A DNA stretch of 64,000 bases from Pseudanabaena galeata CCNP1313. Lineage in GTDB: Bacteria; Cyanobacteriota; Cyanobacteriia; Pseudanabaenales; Pseudanabaenaceae. Positions 8,463 to 16,777 of the stretch are shown in pieces. The translations under genes were made by a program, and so were the position numbers. Under the pieces are notes generated by a model that was not told the DNA's origin, ran no database searches, and saw only the letters and a program-made list of their open reading frames with translations. Where the stretch lies: positions 4,640,501 to 4,704,500 of the forward strand of contig NZ_CP112874.1 of assembly GCF_029910235.1 (NCBI RefSeq), in the 5' to 3' direction. Numbering within the stretch: the stretch's first letter is position 1; every line of letters starts with the position of its first letter.

Positions 8463-9221
8463 TTACACTTTGAAAGGATTGGGGAGCCAAAGTCCTTTTT
8501 GATTAAATTGATAATCCTGAAGCCAACGGAGAACATCATCTCCATCTCGAAGTTCTATCCCCATCATTGATAACTGTAATGGATTATATTTTTCCATAGT
8601 CTTAAAGTTAGCAGTAGTGACAATCATTCCAAGATGACATCCAAATTTCTCACGCTCAGTCAAAAGAGCGCCGATTACTCGATCAACGACCTCAACGCCA
8701 ACGCGATTCTTCCACCGCTTGACTTCAATAAAATAACGAATTTTAACTCCAGAAGCATCAGGCTTTCGCATTGCAAGAATATCTGCTGCTGTTTTGGGAT
8801 TTCGACCGACGAGACATATATCGTCGTAACCCCAACTTGCAAAAAACTCAGCAACAAGATGTTCAAACAATTGCCAAGGTAATTTCCTCAAATCATTTTC
8901 ATGATTCTTGAGATATGCGATTAAGTAAGGTGTTAACTCTTGCGCTTTTTCAATGACATCTGATACGTCAATAATTGCTATTTCTTGTTCAAACTGCTGT
9001 TGACTAAGTATTTCAAGAACTTTCTGCCCTGCTTTTTTGTACTCACGACGAACTGTTGAGTCACTAATGTTAAAAATCCAAGCTACTTCACGAGTTGTTT
9101 TCACTCTGCCATCGTCCATTCCAATTCTTAGTCGATAGATATCTTTGGAACGAGGTGGTAACGGCAAGTCTTGTACAATGCACTCTATCTGAGTATTTAG
9201 ATCATTCGAGTCTATTTTCAT
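8463..9221 (-). CDS. HTH (sigma region 4-like) fused to Mrr-type restriction endonuclease
   Basis: A 252-residue protein. Residues 18-70 read like sigma-70 region 4: LPLPPRSKDIYRLRIGMDDGR, then REVAWIFNISDSTVRREYKKA, a helix-turn-helix. Residues about 112-235 form an Mrr-type nuclease domain: LFEHLVAEFFASWGYDD, acidic D147 in TAADIL, E166-x-K168 in YFIEVKRWKN, and GMIVTTANF. Mrr enzymes cut methylated DNA. The fused domain could provide DNA contact or autoregulation. First gene of the three-gene nuclease run 9221-6534. All catalytic positions are kept, so it should be active. Domain calls come from reading motifs only. Confidence 0.78.
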   Translation of the reverse strand: MKIDSNDLNTQIECIVQDLPLPPRSKDIYRLRIGMDDGRVKTTREVAWIFNISDSTVRREYKKAGQKVLEILSQQQFEQEIAIIDVSDVIEKAQELTPYLIAYLKNHENDLRKLPWQLFEHLVAEFFASWGYDDICLVGRNPKTAADILAMRKPDASGVKIRYFIEVKRWKNRVGVEVVDRVIGALLTEREKFGCHLGMIVTTANFKTMEKYNPLQLSMMGIELRDGDDVLRWLQDYQFNQKGLWLPNPFKV

Positions 9222-9301
9222 AAATTGCTGAGAGATAGAAAAATTTTGTCATTAAGTACTCTAATCGAAACTCAAGTCTTTTCTTTGAGATGAATTTATA
9301 G

Positions 9302-10153
9302 CTAACCTTCAGTTTTCTTGCTACTAAATTTCTGAGTCAAGCCTTCGCCTACTAGCGATAAACCGATCGCCATAAAAGTAATCGCCAAACCAGGGAAAAC
9401 CGTTGTCCACCAGATATTTTCTCCAGTCGAGAGCGCATCGAGAGCTTGCTTGAGATCATGCCCCCATTCAGGAACATCTTCAGGAATGCCTAAACCCAAA
9501 AAGCCTAAACCTGCCAAAGTCAGAATCGCATCAGCAGCATTGAGAGTGAAAATTACGGGTAAGCTTTGGATCACATTAGGAGCGAGATATTTGATTAAAA
9601 TCGTCTTTGTATCCGCACCGATCGCTTGAGCCGCTTCGATATAAACTTCGGTTTTCGTACTTACGGTTTGGTTGCGAATCACCCGAAAATATTGAGGAAT
9701 ATAGGCAACACTGAGAGCGATCGCCGCATTCCAGACACCAGCACCGACCACAAAAGCGATCGTTAATGAGAGCAATAGACTGGGCAAGGTATACAGCGCA
9801 TCCATCAGGAATACTAAACCGCGATCCAACCAACCTCCCTTGTATCCGCTTAGCATCCCCAATGGTAAGCCGATCGCTAAGCTAATTACTGTTGAGGCGA
9901 TCGTTACTTGCCATGCCACACCTGCCCCTGCGATCGTTCTTGTAAATACATCATGCCCCTGTAAATCTGTGCCAAACCAATGTTGTGGGGATGGTGGCTG
10001 ATGGATCGGATTGCTGAGAAATTCACTGGGATTAGTTAACACTCCTATGGCTTGCAGGAACGGCGCAAGAATCGCCATCAGCAAAAAGACAACGCTAATC
10101 ACGATACCAATAGACATTAATCGTTGCGATACTGACTGCTTAGGCGATTTCAT
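9302..10153 (-). CDS. ABC transporter permease, DppC/OppC type
   Basis: A 283-residue inner-membrane permease with about six helices; the first spans residues 15-37. It has the family N-terminal signature (HWFGTDLQGHDVFTRTIAGA) and the EAA loop EAAQAIGADTKTILIKYLAPN that contacts the ATPase. Related systems import di- or oligopeptides or nickel. No second permease, ATPase or binding protein is adjacent, so its partners must be encoded elsewhere, as is common in cyanobacteria. The gene is divergent from hisA, with 90 bp between starts. Substrate cannot be told from sequence. Confidence 0.88.
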   Translation of the reverse strand: MKSPKQSVSQRLMSIGIVISVVFLLMAILAPFLQAIGVLTNPSEFLSNPIHQPPSPQHWFGTDLQGHDVFTRTIAGAGVAWQVTIASTVISLAIGLPLGMLSGYKGGWLDRGLVFLMDALYTLPSLLLSLTIAFVVGAGVWNAAIALSVAYIPQYFRVIRNQTVSTKTEVYIEAAQAIGADTKTILIKYLAPNVIQSLPVIFTLNAADAILTLAGLGFLGLGIPEDVPEWGHDLKQALDALSTGENIWWTTVFPGLAITFMAIGLSLVGEGLTQKFSSKKTEG

Positions 10154-10243
10154 AGTAGATAAATTAGTTTTTCCTTGATTTGTACTATACCGCGATCGCT
10201 AAATCTAGTTAAAATTAGACTCCTAGGATCGTGGGTAAAAGTT

Positions 10244-11008
10244 ATGGACGTAATTCCTGCAATTGATATTTTAGATGGACGCTGCGTTAGGCTCTATCAG
10301 GGGGATTATCAACAGTCTGAAGTATTTGGTGAAGACCCTGTAGAGGTTGCTCAACGCTGGTATAGTCAAGGAGCTAAGTATTTGCATGTGGTTGATTTGG
10401 ATGGAGCCAAGGAAGGTAAGCCCAAAAATTTAAAGGTAATTGAGGCGATCGCCCGTTCAATTCCGATGCGAGTGCAGATGGGTGGAGGCTTACGCGATCG
10501 CGAAAGTATCGTGTCAGTGCTGAACTCTGGCGTGAGTCGGGTGATTTTGGGAACGGCGGCTGTGGAGCGTTCGCAACTGATTGCCGATATCTGTGCAGAA
10601 TTTCCTGAGCAAATCATGATCGGCATCGATGCTCGTGATGGCAAGGTGGCGACCAGAGGCTGGTTGGAAACCTCAGACATAATGGCCGTGGATCTCGCCA
10701 AACGGATGACTTCTGTCGGTATCGCAGGAATTATTTACACGGATATTCATCGTGATGGCACGATGCAAGGGCCCAATATCGAAGCGTTACGTCAACTTGC
10801 CGAAAATGTTGATGTACCTGTGATCGCGTCAGGTGGGGTTAGTTCGATTACGGATTTACTCAATCTGCTCTCGCTAGAGTCCGTTGGTGTGTCAGGGGCG
10901 ATCGTCGGTAAAGCGATTTATACAGGAGATATTCAACTTAAAGAAGCGATTCGAGCAGTGGGTAACGGACGTTGGCAAGATGTAATTGATGGATCGGCGA
11001 TCGCCTAA
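10244..11008 (+). CDS. hisA: Phosphoribosylformimino-5-aminoimidazole carboxamide ribotide isomerase HisA
   Basis: A 254-residue TIM-barrel enzyme of histidine biosynthesis, converting ProFAR to PRFAR. It opens [17 protein letters not shown], with catalytic D8; the second catalytic Asp lies in [13 protein letters not shown] (about residue 130), and phosphate loops are seen in GGGLRD and IASGGVSS. The frame is open upstream to 10175, but the ATG at 10244 gives the conserved N-terminus. Single gene, typical of the scattered his genes of cyanobacteria. A MITE follows 7 bp after the stop. Confidence 0.95.
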   Translation: MDVIPAIDILDGRCVRLYQGDYQQSEVFGEDPVEVAQRWYSQGAKYLHVVDLDGAKEGKPKNLKVIEAIARSIPMRVQMGGGLRDRESIVSVLNSGVSRVILGTAAVERSQLIADICAEFPEQIMIGIDARDGKVATRGWLETSDIMAVDLAKRMTSVGIAGIIYTDIHRDGTMQGPNIEALRQLAENVDVPVIASGGVSSITDLLNLLSLESVGVSGAIVGKAIYTGDIQLKEAIRAVGNGRWQDVIDGSAIA

Positions 11009-11014
11009 TTAAAA

Positions 11015-11164
11015 GGCGTTAATATACTTGACACACCAAAGCGCTAAGCCCTCACCCCTAGCCCCTCTCCCGCAGGAGAGGGGAACAAGAAATCTAATAT
11101 TTCTCCCCTTCTCCTGCGGGAGAAGGGGCTGGGGGATGAGGGGTGCGTCAAGTATATTAACGCC
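11015..11164. mobile_element. 150-bp MITE with 18-bp perfect terminal inverted repeats
   Basis: The ends GGCGTTAATATACTTGAC and GTCAAGTATATTAACGCC are exact reverse complements. The interior holds a second imperfect inverted repeat rich in C on one side (CCCTCACCCCTAGCCCCTC) and G on the other. No ORF is encoded. CGCCTAATT occurs on both outer sides and may be a remnant target duplication. It lies directly behind hisA. Confidence 0.75.
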
Positions 11165-11201
11165 TAATTTAGAGGGGTCGCAAAGCGACTCCTCTAAATT
11201 A
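11165..11201. repeat. Hairpin overlapping the peptidase stop codon
   Basis: TAATTTAGAGGGGTCGC pairs with GCGACTCCTCTAAATTA (one mismatch) around AAA. The right arm runs into the stop codon of the minus-strand C39-like gene; likely serves as a bidirectional terminator. Confidence 0.7.
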
Positions 11202-13052
11202 GCGGGGCAAAATAAAATGCGCCCAGACATCGCCATCCACTCCGCACATGTCGCGCATGTAGTTATAGGGATAGCGCAAACTTTTCCCCTCAGTTTGGCG
11301 ATAACCTGTGAGGGCATTGCCATAGGGATCATGGACAATGTAGCCAAATTCATCGAAGCCGATGATACAAATGATATGTCCACCGTGGGTGAAGTAGCCA
11401 CCAATGACGACAGGTCGATTTTCGATGATCTCTTGTTTGATTTGTGCCCATGTGCGAGATGTACTAAAGCCACCCCCAAATCCATAGGCTTGGTACAGCT
11501 TTTGCATAACTGAATTGTCAGTACGCGCCTGTCTACCGTAGCGATCGATGATCCATTGATATAGCTCATCCTCTAGTTGTTGGCGCGGATTGCGCGATCG
11601 CCTGCCATGAAAAGCCAACACCATCGCGATCGAAGTAACATTGCAGGTCACAAAAGGATCACGGGGGTTATCTAATTGCGAAAAATAGGGAACACCTAAA
11701 ACCTTGCGCTTGGGCGTAAACTCGATCGCCCTATTGCCTTGCCTGAGATTGACATGCCCTGTAAATACAAACCCAGACTTTCCTAGGGGTGGTACATCTT
11801 CGTTTAAGGTGACTTGAAAATGAATATCGGAGAGACTATAGCTTTCAACCCCAAAAATATCGCCTGCGGTGAGAGGTGCTAACTCACTAGCGGCTAACTG
11901 GCGCGAATCGATCGGGCGTTTTTTGAATACTGTATTCTGTCTGACGGTCAGAGTTTTCATGTCTGGATCAAAGGCGATCGCTTTGCCATTTTTGGTAATG
12001 CTGACATGTCGCTCAAAGAAAAAGCCCACAGTCCCAAGGGGCGGAACCTCAGAGGTAAACTTCACCCGAAAATGACCATTAACCGCAGCATAGCCACTAA
12101 TCGGATAGGTCGTACCCGCCTTGACCATGATCTTTTGCGAATTGGAAAGTCTGCTGGCATCCTGTGAAGAGGCTTTCAAAAAAGTGTCAGTGATTACCGT
12201 GGCGATCGCCCCCTTGATCTGAATATTGCTAACATCATCAGGATCAGCAAAATCGAGGGATTCACCTAATTTTGATAATTCGACATGGGGCAGAAAAAAG
12301 AACCCATCTTGTCCTACAGGTGCTAAGGGCTGTGCAAGTTTGACTTTGATATGGTGATCGGCGATCGCATAATTCCCATCCAACATCAACTCTGTTCCCG
12401 CCTTCACCGATACCTTCTGAGTAAAAGCCAGAGCCATCGAAGATGCTGTGGAGATTTTAAAAACTGTGTCTTGCTTTACCGTGAGCGTAATCGGTGCAAG
12501 TAAATCCACATGCAGCCCATAGAAATAACCAAATTCTCCAACAGGGGCGATCGGTTGCTTTAGTAAAACCTTGATATGTCCATCGACAGCGCCATAACGC
12601 AACACTTCAAAGGTTTGTCCAGCCATCACTTCGACCTTTGCATTGGGTGGTAAGGTTGAAGAATCCGCAGGTGAAGTTTTAAAGATCGTCGCTTGTTTGG
12701 TAACCAATGAAATTATCGGCTGTTTGACTAAAATATTAACGATTAACTCTGTCAAAAGCTGATTATTTGCACCTATAGCCCGCACCCTCAAAAACGTAGC
12801 TGATGCAGTGGGGAAACCTGCCGCAATTTTTGCTTGCCAAGTTCCTGTTGTGGTATTAAGTTGCACCGCAACGGTAGCCTCGTTGGGCAAGGTGACCAGA
12901 ATCCGTGAAACTTGAGAAAAATCTGCGGTTCCTGCGATCGCAATTTCACGATTGATCTCGATTTCACTAGGTGCTTGGGTAACGGCGATCGCCGCCTTAA
13001 CTACAACATCAACAGGTAAATCAACAGGTGAATTATTAGAAGCGTCTGTCAT
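11199..13052 (-). CDS. C39-like cysteine peptidase with four N-terminal repeats
   Basis: A 617-residue protein. Residues about 450-617 form a C39-like (papain-fold) domain with Cys470 in TCNVTSIAMVL, His559 in HGGHIICIIGFD and Asp575 in VHDPYGN, a plausible catalytic triad. Residues about 110-450 contain four repeats of 75-95 residues, each with a T-(V/I)-F-K start, a central V-x-A-G-(T/Q) and an end P-(L/V)-G-x-x-G-F-x-F-x-x-H-V. The first 100 residues resemble an Ig-like module (VAVQLNTTTGTWQAKI). No signal peptide or membrane helix is seen, so the site of action is unclear. It is not next to an ABC transporter, unlike bacteriocin C39 peptidases. The repeats could bind a substrate or cell wall. 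Function unknown; fold call fairly firm. Confidence 0.7.
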   Translation of the reverse strand: MTDASNNSPVDLPVDVVVKAAIAVTQAPSEIEINREIAIAGTADFSQVSRILVTLPNEATVAVQLNTTTGTWQAKIAAGFPTASATFLRVRAIGANNQLLTELIVNILVKQPIISLVTKQATIFKTSPADSSTLPPNAKVEVMAGQTFEVLRYGAVDGHIKVLLKQPIAPVGEFGYFYGLHVDLLAPITLTVKQDTVFKISTASSMALAFTQKVSVKAGTELMLDGNYAIADHHIKVKLAQPLAPVGQDGFFFLPHVELSKLGESLDFADPDDVSNIQIKGAIATVITDTFLKASSQDASRLSNSQKIMVKAGTTYPISGYAAVNGHFRVKFTSEVPPLGTVGFFFERHVSITKNGKAIAFDPDMKTLTVRQNTVFKKRPIDSRQLAASELAPLTAGDIFGVESYSLSDIHFQVTLNEDVPPLGKSGFVFTGHVNLRQGNRAIEFTPKRKVLGVPYFSQLDNPRDPFVTCNVTSIAMVLAFHGRRSRNPRQQLEDELYQWIIDRYGRQARTDNSVMQKLYQAYGFGGGFSTSRTWAQIKQEIIENRPVVIGGYFTHGGHIICIIGFDEFGYIVHDPYGNALTGYRQTEGKSLRYPYNYMRDMCGVDGDVWAHFILPR

Positions 13053-13087
13053 TGTTGTTCACTGTTTACTACTGTCTTTATTATCTA

Positions 13088-13182
13088 ACAGCGCTTCGCG
13101 CTCAAACCCAAACCAAGAAAATTTTTGAAAGTGTTGCCTTGCAACACTTTCAAAAATTTTCTTGTGGTTCGTTTGCTCGTTA
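13088..13182. repeat. Hairpin element family A, copy 2 (reverse orientation)
   Basis: Stem 13114-13164 pairs perfectly (24 bp) around CTT; flanks CAGCGCTTCGCGCTCAAA on the left and GGTTCGTTTGCTCG on the right are the reverse of the family-A flanks. Confidence 0.8.
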
Positions 13183-13197
13183 ATTGCAAGAGTTAGC

Positions 13198-13251
13198 AAA
13201 ACCCAAGAAGCGAGTGGCGGCGCTTCGCGCCGCCACTCGCTTCTTGGGTTT
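13198..13251. repeat. Hairpin element family B (GGCGGCGCTTCGCGCC core)
   Basis: A perfect stem of about 25 bp starting AAACCCAAGAAGCGAGTGG and closing on the core GGCGGCGCTTCGCGCCGCC. The same core with different outer arms is found at 20152, 35107 and 35458. Confidence 0.8.
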
Positions 13252-13306
13252 TGGGTTGTAAGAAAAACTTGCTTTGCTATATAAGTTAAAGCCATTTTAG
13301 TTAAGT

Positions 13307-13351
13307 CCTAAAAAGTAAAGGCGGCGTAATGCGCCGCCTTTACTTTTTAGG
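13307..13351. repeat. Hairpin, family B-like
   Basis: CCTAAAAAGTAAAGGCGGCG pairs perfectly with its complement around a short loop. Third hairpin in 270 bp between the peptidase and the small gene at 13420. Confidence 0.75.
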
Positions 13352-13419
13352 TTTTGTCTCCCCTTTGCATGAGAAAATAGCACAAACGTCTCTAGAATTA
13401 ACTAGATAAGAGTATTGTT

Positions 13420-13614
13420 ATGGGCTTTGCTGATTATTCGATCGCTGAGATCGCGGAAGACTACAAACTCACCCTTGAGTCTGTATTTAAATTGTGCGAT
13501 CGCCTTGGGATCGCATACCAAGATGCTGAAACCAAACTCGCTTTGGAAGACGCAAAAGCGGTAATCATGGCATCCGAAGCCCAAAATTCTAAAATCTCTT
13601 CCAAAAATCCCTAA
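13420..13614 (+). CDS. Small conserved-looking HTH-like protein
   Basis: A 64-residue protein. Residues 5-50 (YSIAEIAEDYKLTLESVFKLCDRLGI) have the look of a helix-turn-helix or of the N-terminal helical module of translation factor IF-2, a pattern I associate with small cyanobacterial proteins; the tail is Ala/Ser-rich. It lies 90 bp before psbV on the same strand. Start at the ATG at 13420. I cannot assign a function; it may be a transcription-related or RNA-binding protein. Confidence 0.65.
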   Translation: MGFADYSIAEIAEDYKLTLESVFKLCDRLGIAYQDAETKLALEDAKAVIMASEAQNSKISSKNP

Positions 13615-13704
13615 AAAATCTAAAGAGTAATCGCGATCGCAAAATCGCAATAAATCTTTGAGATTAGGTTAAATTCTTTTAGATAAACTTAGATAAATTA
13701 AGTT

Positions 13705-14214
13705 ATGTCCGTAATTATGAACAAAAATTCTTTTAAATATTTAGCGGTGGCGATCGCATTTGTAATGCTAGCCTTCCAGCTTTTTACTTCTAGCGTCAGC
13801 GCCGCCGATATTCCCATCGAACTGCGTACTGTTCCCCTTAACGAAACTACCAACATTGTCTTGACTCAAAAAGACATTTCTAAGGGCAAGAAATTATTCT
13901 CTAATGCCTGTGCTACCTGTCATCTGGGCGGTGCAACTTTTACCAATCCTAACGTTAACCTTTCCCCTGAATCCTTGGCTGGTGCTTATCCAGTACGTAG
14001 CAATGTCCTTGGTTTGGTAGATTTCATGAAGAATCCTACAACCTATGATGGTGTAACTGAAATCTACGACGTTCACCCCAGTCTCAAGAGTACGGATATT
14101 TTCCCCACCATGCGTGGTCTTACTGACAATGACCTCAAGCTAATTGCAGGTTATATCCTCTACGAACCTAAGGTTAAAGGTATCGGCTGGGGCGGCGGCA
14201 AGGTATATTATTAA
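13705..14214 (+). CDS. psbV: Cytochrome c550, photosystem II extrinsic protein PsbV
   Basis: A 169-residue precursor. The signal peptide (about residues 1-34) ends SVSAA-DIP, directing the protein to the thylakoid lumen. The haem site is C69-A-T-C72-H73 and the second axial His is H124 in YDVHPSL, the bis-His ligation special to PsbV. The C-terminus WGGGKVYY is also typical. The protein binds the lumenal face of photosystem II and stabilises the manganese cluster. An alternative ATG at 13717 (MNKNSF) would shorten the signal peptide by four residues. The plastocyanin gene follows 144 bp downstream, so two lumenal electron-transfer genes are paired. Confidence 0.92.
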   Translation: MSVIMNKNSFKYLAVAIAFVMLAFQLFTSSVSAADIPIELRTVPLNETTNIVLTQKDISKGKKLFSNACATCHLGGATFTNPNVNLSPESLAGAYPVRSNVLGLVDFMKNPTTYDGVTEIYDVHPSLKSTDIFPTMRGLTDNDLKLIAGYILYEPKVKGIGWGGGKVYY

Positions 14215-14358
14215 ACTAGAAATCTGTGCTTTTAGTCGAGTCACAGGTTAGTTTCAAAAAGCTGATGCTCTTAGCTTTTCTCTACGTGTTTTAGTTGCTT
14301 TAGTTCGAGTCGAGTCGAATTAGTGCAGGTCAAGTTGAATTTTAGTCGGTAGTTAATT

Positions 14359-14733
14359 ATGAATATTTCTTCCTTTGCGAAAAAGCTAGGTCTAGCGATC
14401 GCTAGCCTTTTGTTGGTTTTTGGTAGCTTGTTCATGACAGCTTCTCCTGCGGCGGCGGATACCGTCACCGTGAAGATGGGTTCTGATGGTGGTCAGCTTG
14501 TTTTTGATCCTAAAGTGGTCACAATCAAAGTTGGCGATACCATCAAATGGGTCAATAACAAAGCTTTCCCTCACAACATTGTGTTTGATGGTCATGAAGA
14601 ACTTTCTCACAAGAAGTTGGCTCAAAAGCCTAAGGCTGAGCTAGAGTCCACCTTCAACGAAGCTGGTGAGTTCTCTTACTACTGCTCTCCTCACCGTGGT
14701 GCTGGTATGGCAGGCAAAGTGGTTGTCCAATAG
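14359..14733 (+). CDS. petE: Plastocyanin
   Basis: A 124-residue precursor with a signal peptide ending SPAAA-DTV and a mature domain of about 90 residues. The type I copper ligands are all present: H72 (FPHN), C109, H112 and M117 (YYCSPHRGAGM). It carries electrons from cytochrome b6f to photosystem I in the thylakoid lumen. The leader (14230-14350) holds short repeats of a TCGAGTC/AGTCG type of unknown role. The gene has its own terminator at 14761. Copper-dependent control is usual for petE, but no site for it is recognised here. Confidence 0.96.
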   Translation: MNISSFAKKLGLAIASLLLVFGSLFMTASPAAADTVTVKMGSDGGQLVFDPKVVTIKVGDTIKWVNNKAFPHNIVFDGHEELSHKKLAQKPKAELESTFNEAGEFSYYCSPHRGAGMAGKVVVQ

Positions 14734-14760
14734 TTCAACTAATAACTGAGCTTATTTGAC

Positions 14761-14798
14761 AAAAAAGAGGAGCTAACATTGTTTGCTCCTCTTTTTTG
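14761..14798 (+). terminator. Intrinsic terminator after petE
   Basis: AAAAAAGAGGAGC pairs with GCTCCTCTTTTTT, ending in a T-run, 28 bp after the plastocyanin stop. Confidence 0.85.
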
Positions 14799-14909
14799 TT
14801 GGAGTTTATTTGTACAGCGATCGCTTTGAGGTAATTGATGAGGATGGATCATCATCCTATCTAAATGTCATAATTATCAAAGATAGCTTTCCAAAAAATT
14901 TCATTCAGC

Positions 14910-15906
14910 ATGAGTAACTGTCTTTGTCTTGCTTGCGATCGCGCAAACTCAATAACAACCAAGTTTTGCACTCAATGTGGCGCTAAGTTGCAAATTCAAG
15001 AGCGTTATCGTGCTTTGAAGGTAATTGGACAGGGGGGATTTGGTAAGACTTTCTTGGCTCAGGATGAGTCGAAGCCATCACAGCCGCGTTGTGTGATTAA
15101 GCAGTTTGCTTTTGAGGCGATCAATCCTAATGCGAGTCAAGGGACTTTGGATGTCGCCATCAGGTTATTTGAGCAGGAGGCAAAGCGGCTTGATGATTTG
15201 GGTAAGCATCCGCAAATTCCTGAACTGCTATCTTTCACAATTCATGAGGGTAAGCAGTACCTCATCCAAGAGTTTATCGATGGTGAGACTTTGGAGCAGG
15301 AACTAGCGCGAGTTGGTGCTTTTAGTGAGCAGCAGGTGCGGGATGTGTTGGTGGAGGTGCTGCAAATCTTGGAGTTTGTGCATGGCAAGTCGGTAATTCA
15401 TCGCGATATTTCGCCAGATAATATCATTCGGCGGCGCGGTGACAAAAAGTTGGTGTTGGTGGATTTTGGGGCGGCTAAGCACGCAACGGCGACGTTATTG
15501 GCAAAGACGGGGACGGATCGGGAAGCCGAGTTATGGCGCTCCTGAGCAAATGTTGGGTAAGTCGGTGTTTCAGAGTGATTTGTTTGGGTTGGGTGTGACT
15601 TGTTTGCATTTGCTCACGAATGTGGAACCGTTTACGCTCTATGACGTTTTGGAGAATGAATATCAATGGCGACAGTTTTTGAATGGGAAGGTGGTGAGTG
15701 GTGAGTTTGGGAAGTTATTGGATCGGATGACTGCATACAGGGTAAAGGAGAGACCCAATTCAGTTACAGAGATTTTGCGAGAGTTGGAGATTAGACAAAA
15801 AACAAAAGATTCTTCATTTACAATTCGATCAACTAAAAGGATTGATCAACGTCAAACTAGGGATCGGATTAGGGAACTAAAACGTATAATTGATGGTTTG
15901 AGATAA
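14910..15906 (+). pseudogene. Ser/Thr protein kinase with N-terminal zinc ribbon, frameshifted
   Basis: The protein opens with a Cys-rich ribbon (CLCLACDR, FCTQCGAKL), a common head of cyanobacterial kinases, then a kinase domain with GQGGFGKTF, catalytic HRDISPDNI and VDFGAAKH. Just after LLAKTGT the frame breaks near 15511: frame 1 runs to a stop at 15545, while the next frame continues with PSYGAPEQMLGKSVFQSD and the rest of the C-lobe to 15906. Compared with the expected GTVIGSPSYGAPEQ, two bases seem lost. It is the only lesion seen, so it is recent or a sequencing error. As read, the product lacks the activation-segment end and C-lobe and should be inactive. Confidence 0.85.
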
Positions 15907-15912
15907 CAGTGA

Positions 15913-16525
15913 AGAGGGTAGAGCATTTGCGTATAGAGATTTCGGTGATAATTCATGAATTGTGGCGCAAATGCTCTACCCCTACAAATCTTAATTTTTA
16001 ACAATATTCATTTCATGATTAATTTGATGGTTCAAACAATAAAATTCCGTAGGGGCAGAGCATTACCGCCATAATTTATGAATTTTAAGATCCATTTAAA
16101 TCGGTAATGCTCTGCCCTAAACCTTCGCAAATCAACGACAATCCCTAAACCGCAGGAATAGGCGATCGGTAAAAGCAAAGAGGGTAGAGCATTTGCGTAT
16201 AGAGATTTCGGTGATAATTTATGAACATCGGCGCAAATGCTCTACCCCTAAATCCCCACAAATTTGAATTTTTCTGTGATATACGTTTGATGATTAATTT
16301 CATAATTCAAACAACAAAATCCCGTAGGGGCAGAGCATTACCACCACAATTTATGAATTTTACAATCCATTTAAATCGGTAATGCTCTGCCCTTAACCTT
16401 CGCAAATCAACGACAATCCCCAAACCGCAGGGATAAGCGATCGGTAAAAGCAAAGAGGGTAGAGCATTTGCGTATAGAGATTGCAGTGATAATTTATAAA
16501 TATTGGCGCAAATGCTCAACCCCTT
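15913..16525. repeat. Tandem repeat, 2.3 units of about 270 bp
   Basis: Units begin AGAGGGTAGAGCATTTGCG at 15913, 16179 and 16454 (periods 266 and 275). Within each unit are two imperfect palindromes: GTAGAGCATTTGCG/CGCAAATGCTCTAC and GGGCAGAGCATTACC/GGTAATGCTCTGCCC. The third unit stops after its first palindrome, just before the IS110 region. Related palindromes occur at 43140-43445. No convincing ORF. Confidence 0.85.
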
Positions 16526-16574
16526 GTATCTAGGAAGAAAAGTAAAGGATAAAATCTTTACTCAAATCCGAAAA

Positions 16575-16760
16575 AGCAAAAGCAGAGATAAACTCGTTCA
16601 ACCCCTAGGGACACCAAGCCCGTAATGTAGATAGAGTCGTCTCTGCTTAAACAGTGGAAACAAGTAAAGACTGGACAGTATCAGAGGTCGCCCAATGGGT
16701 AAACCTGTATTCACAAGGATAGTTCAATACCACTGATTGCTTGATGGATAAATCTAGCAA
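16575..16760 (+). ncRNA. Candidate IS110 bridge RNA region
   Basis: The non-coding stretch upstream of the IS110 transposase, where the bridge RNA of this family is encoded. It opens with a perfect 8-bp stem, AGCAGAGA (16581-16588) with TCTCTGCT (16640-16647). GACAGTATC at 16674-16682 recurs just after the transposase (17780-17788), as a donor-guide segment might match the element's right end. Boundaries and structure are inferred. Confidence 0.4.
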
Positions 16761-16777
16761 AAAAACTGCAAGCACCT

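Noticed and set aside
9302-10153. Nickel transporter assignment for the lone ABC permease
   Set aside because: No ATPase, binding protein or nickel-linked gene nearby; only the general DppC/OppC type is supported.
11028-11513. 161-codon plus-strand open frame
   Set aside because: Runs through the MITE and antisense to the C39-like peptidase gene; composition is that of a shadow frame.
13059-13295. 78-codon minus-strand open frame
   Set aside because: It is read entirely through two perfect hairpin elements (families A and B), so the frame is a by-product of the repeats.
15913-16525. Possible CRISPR array
   Set aside because: Only 2.3 units of about 270 bp, each internally palindromic; no short direct repeats with unique spacers and no cas genes.
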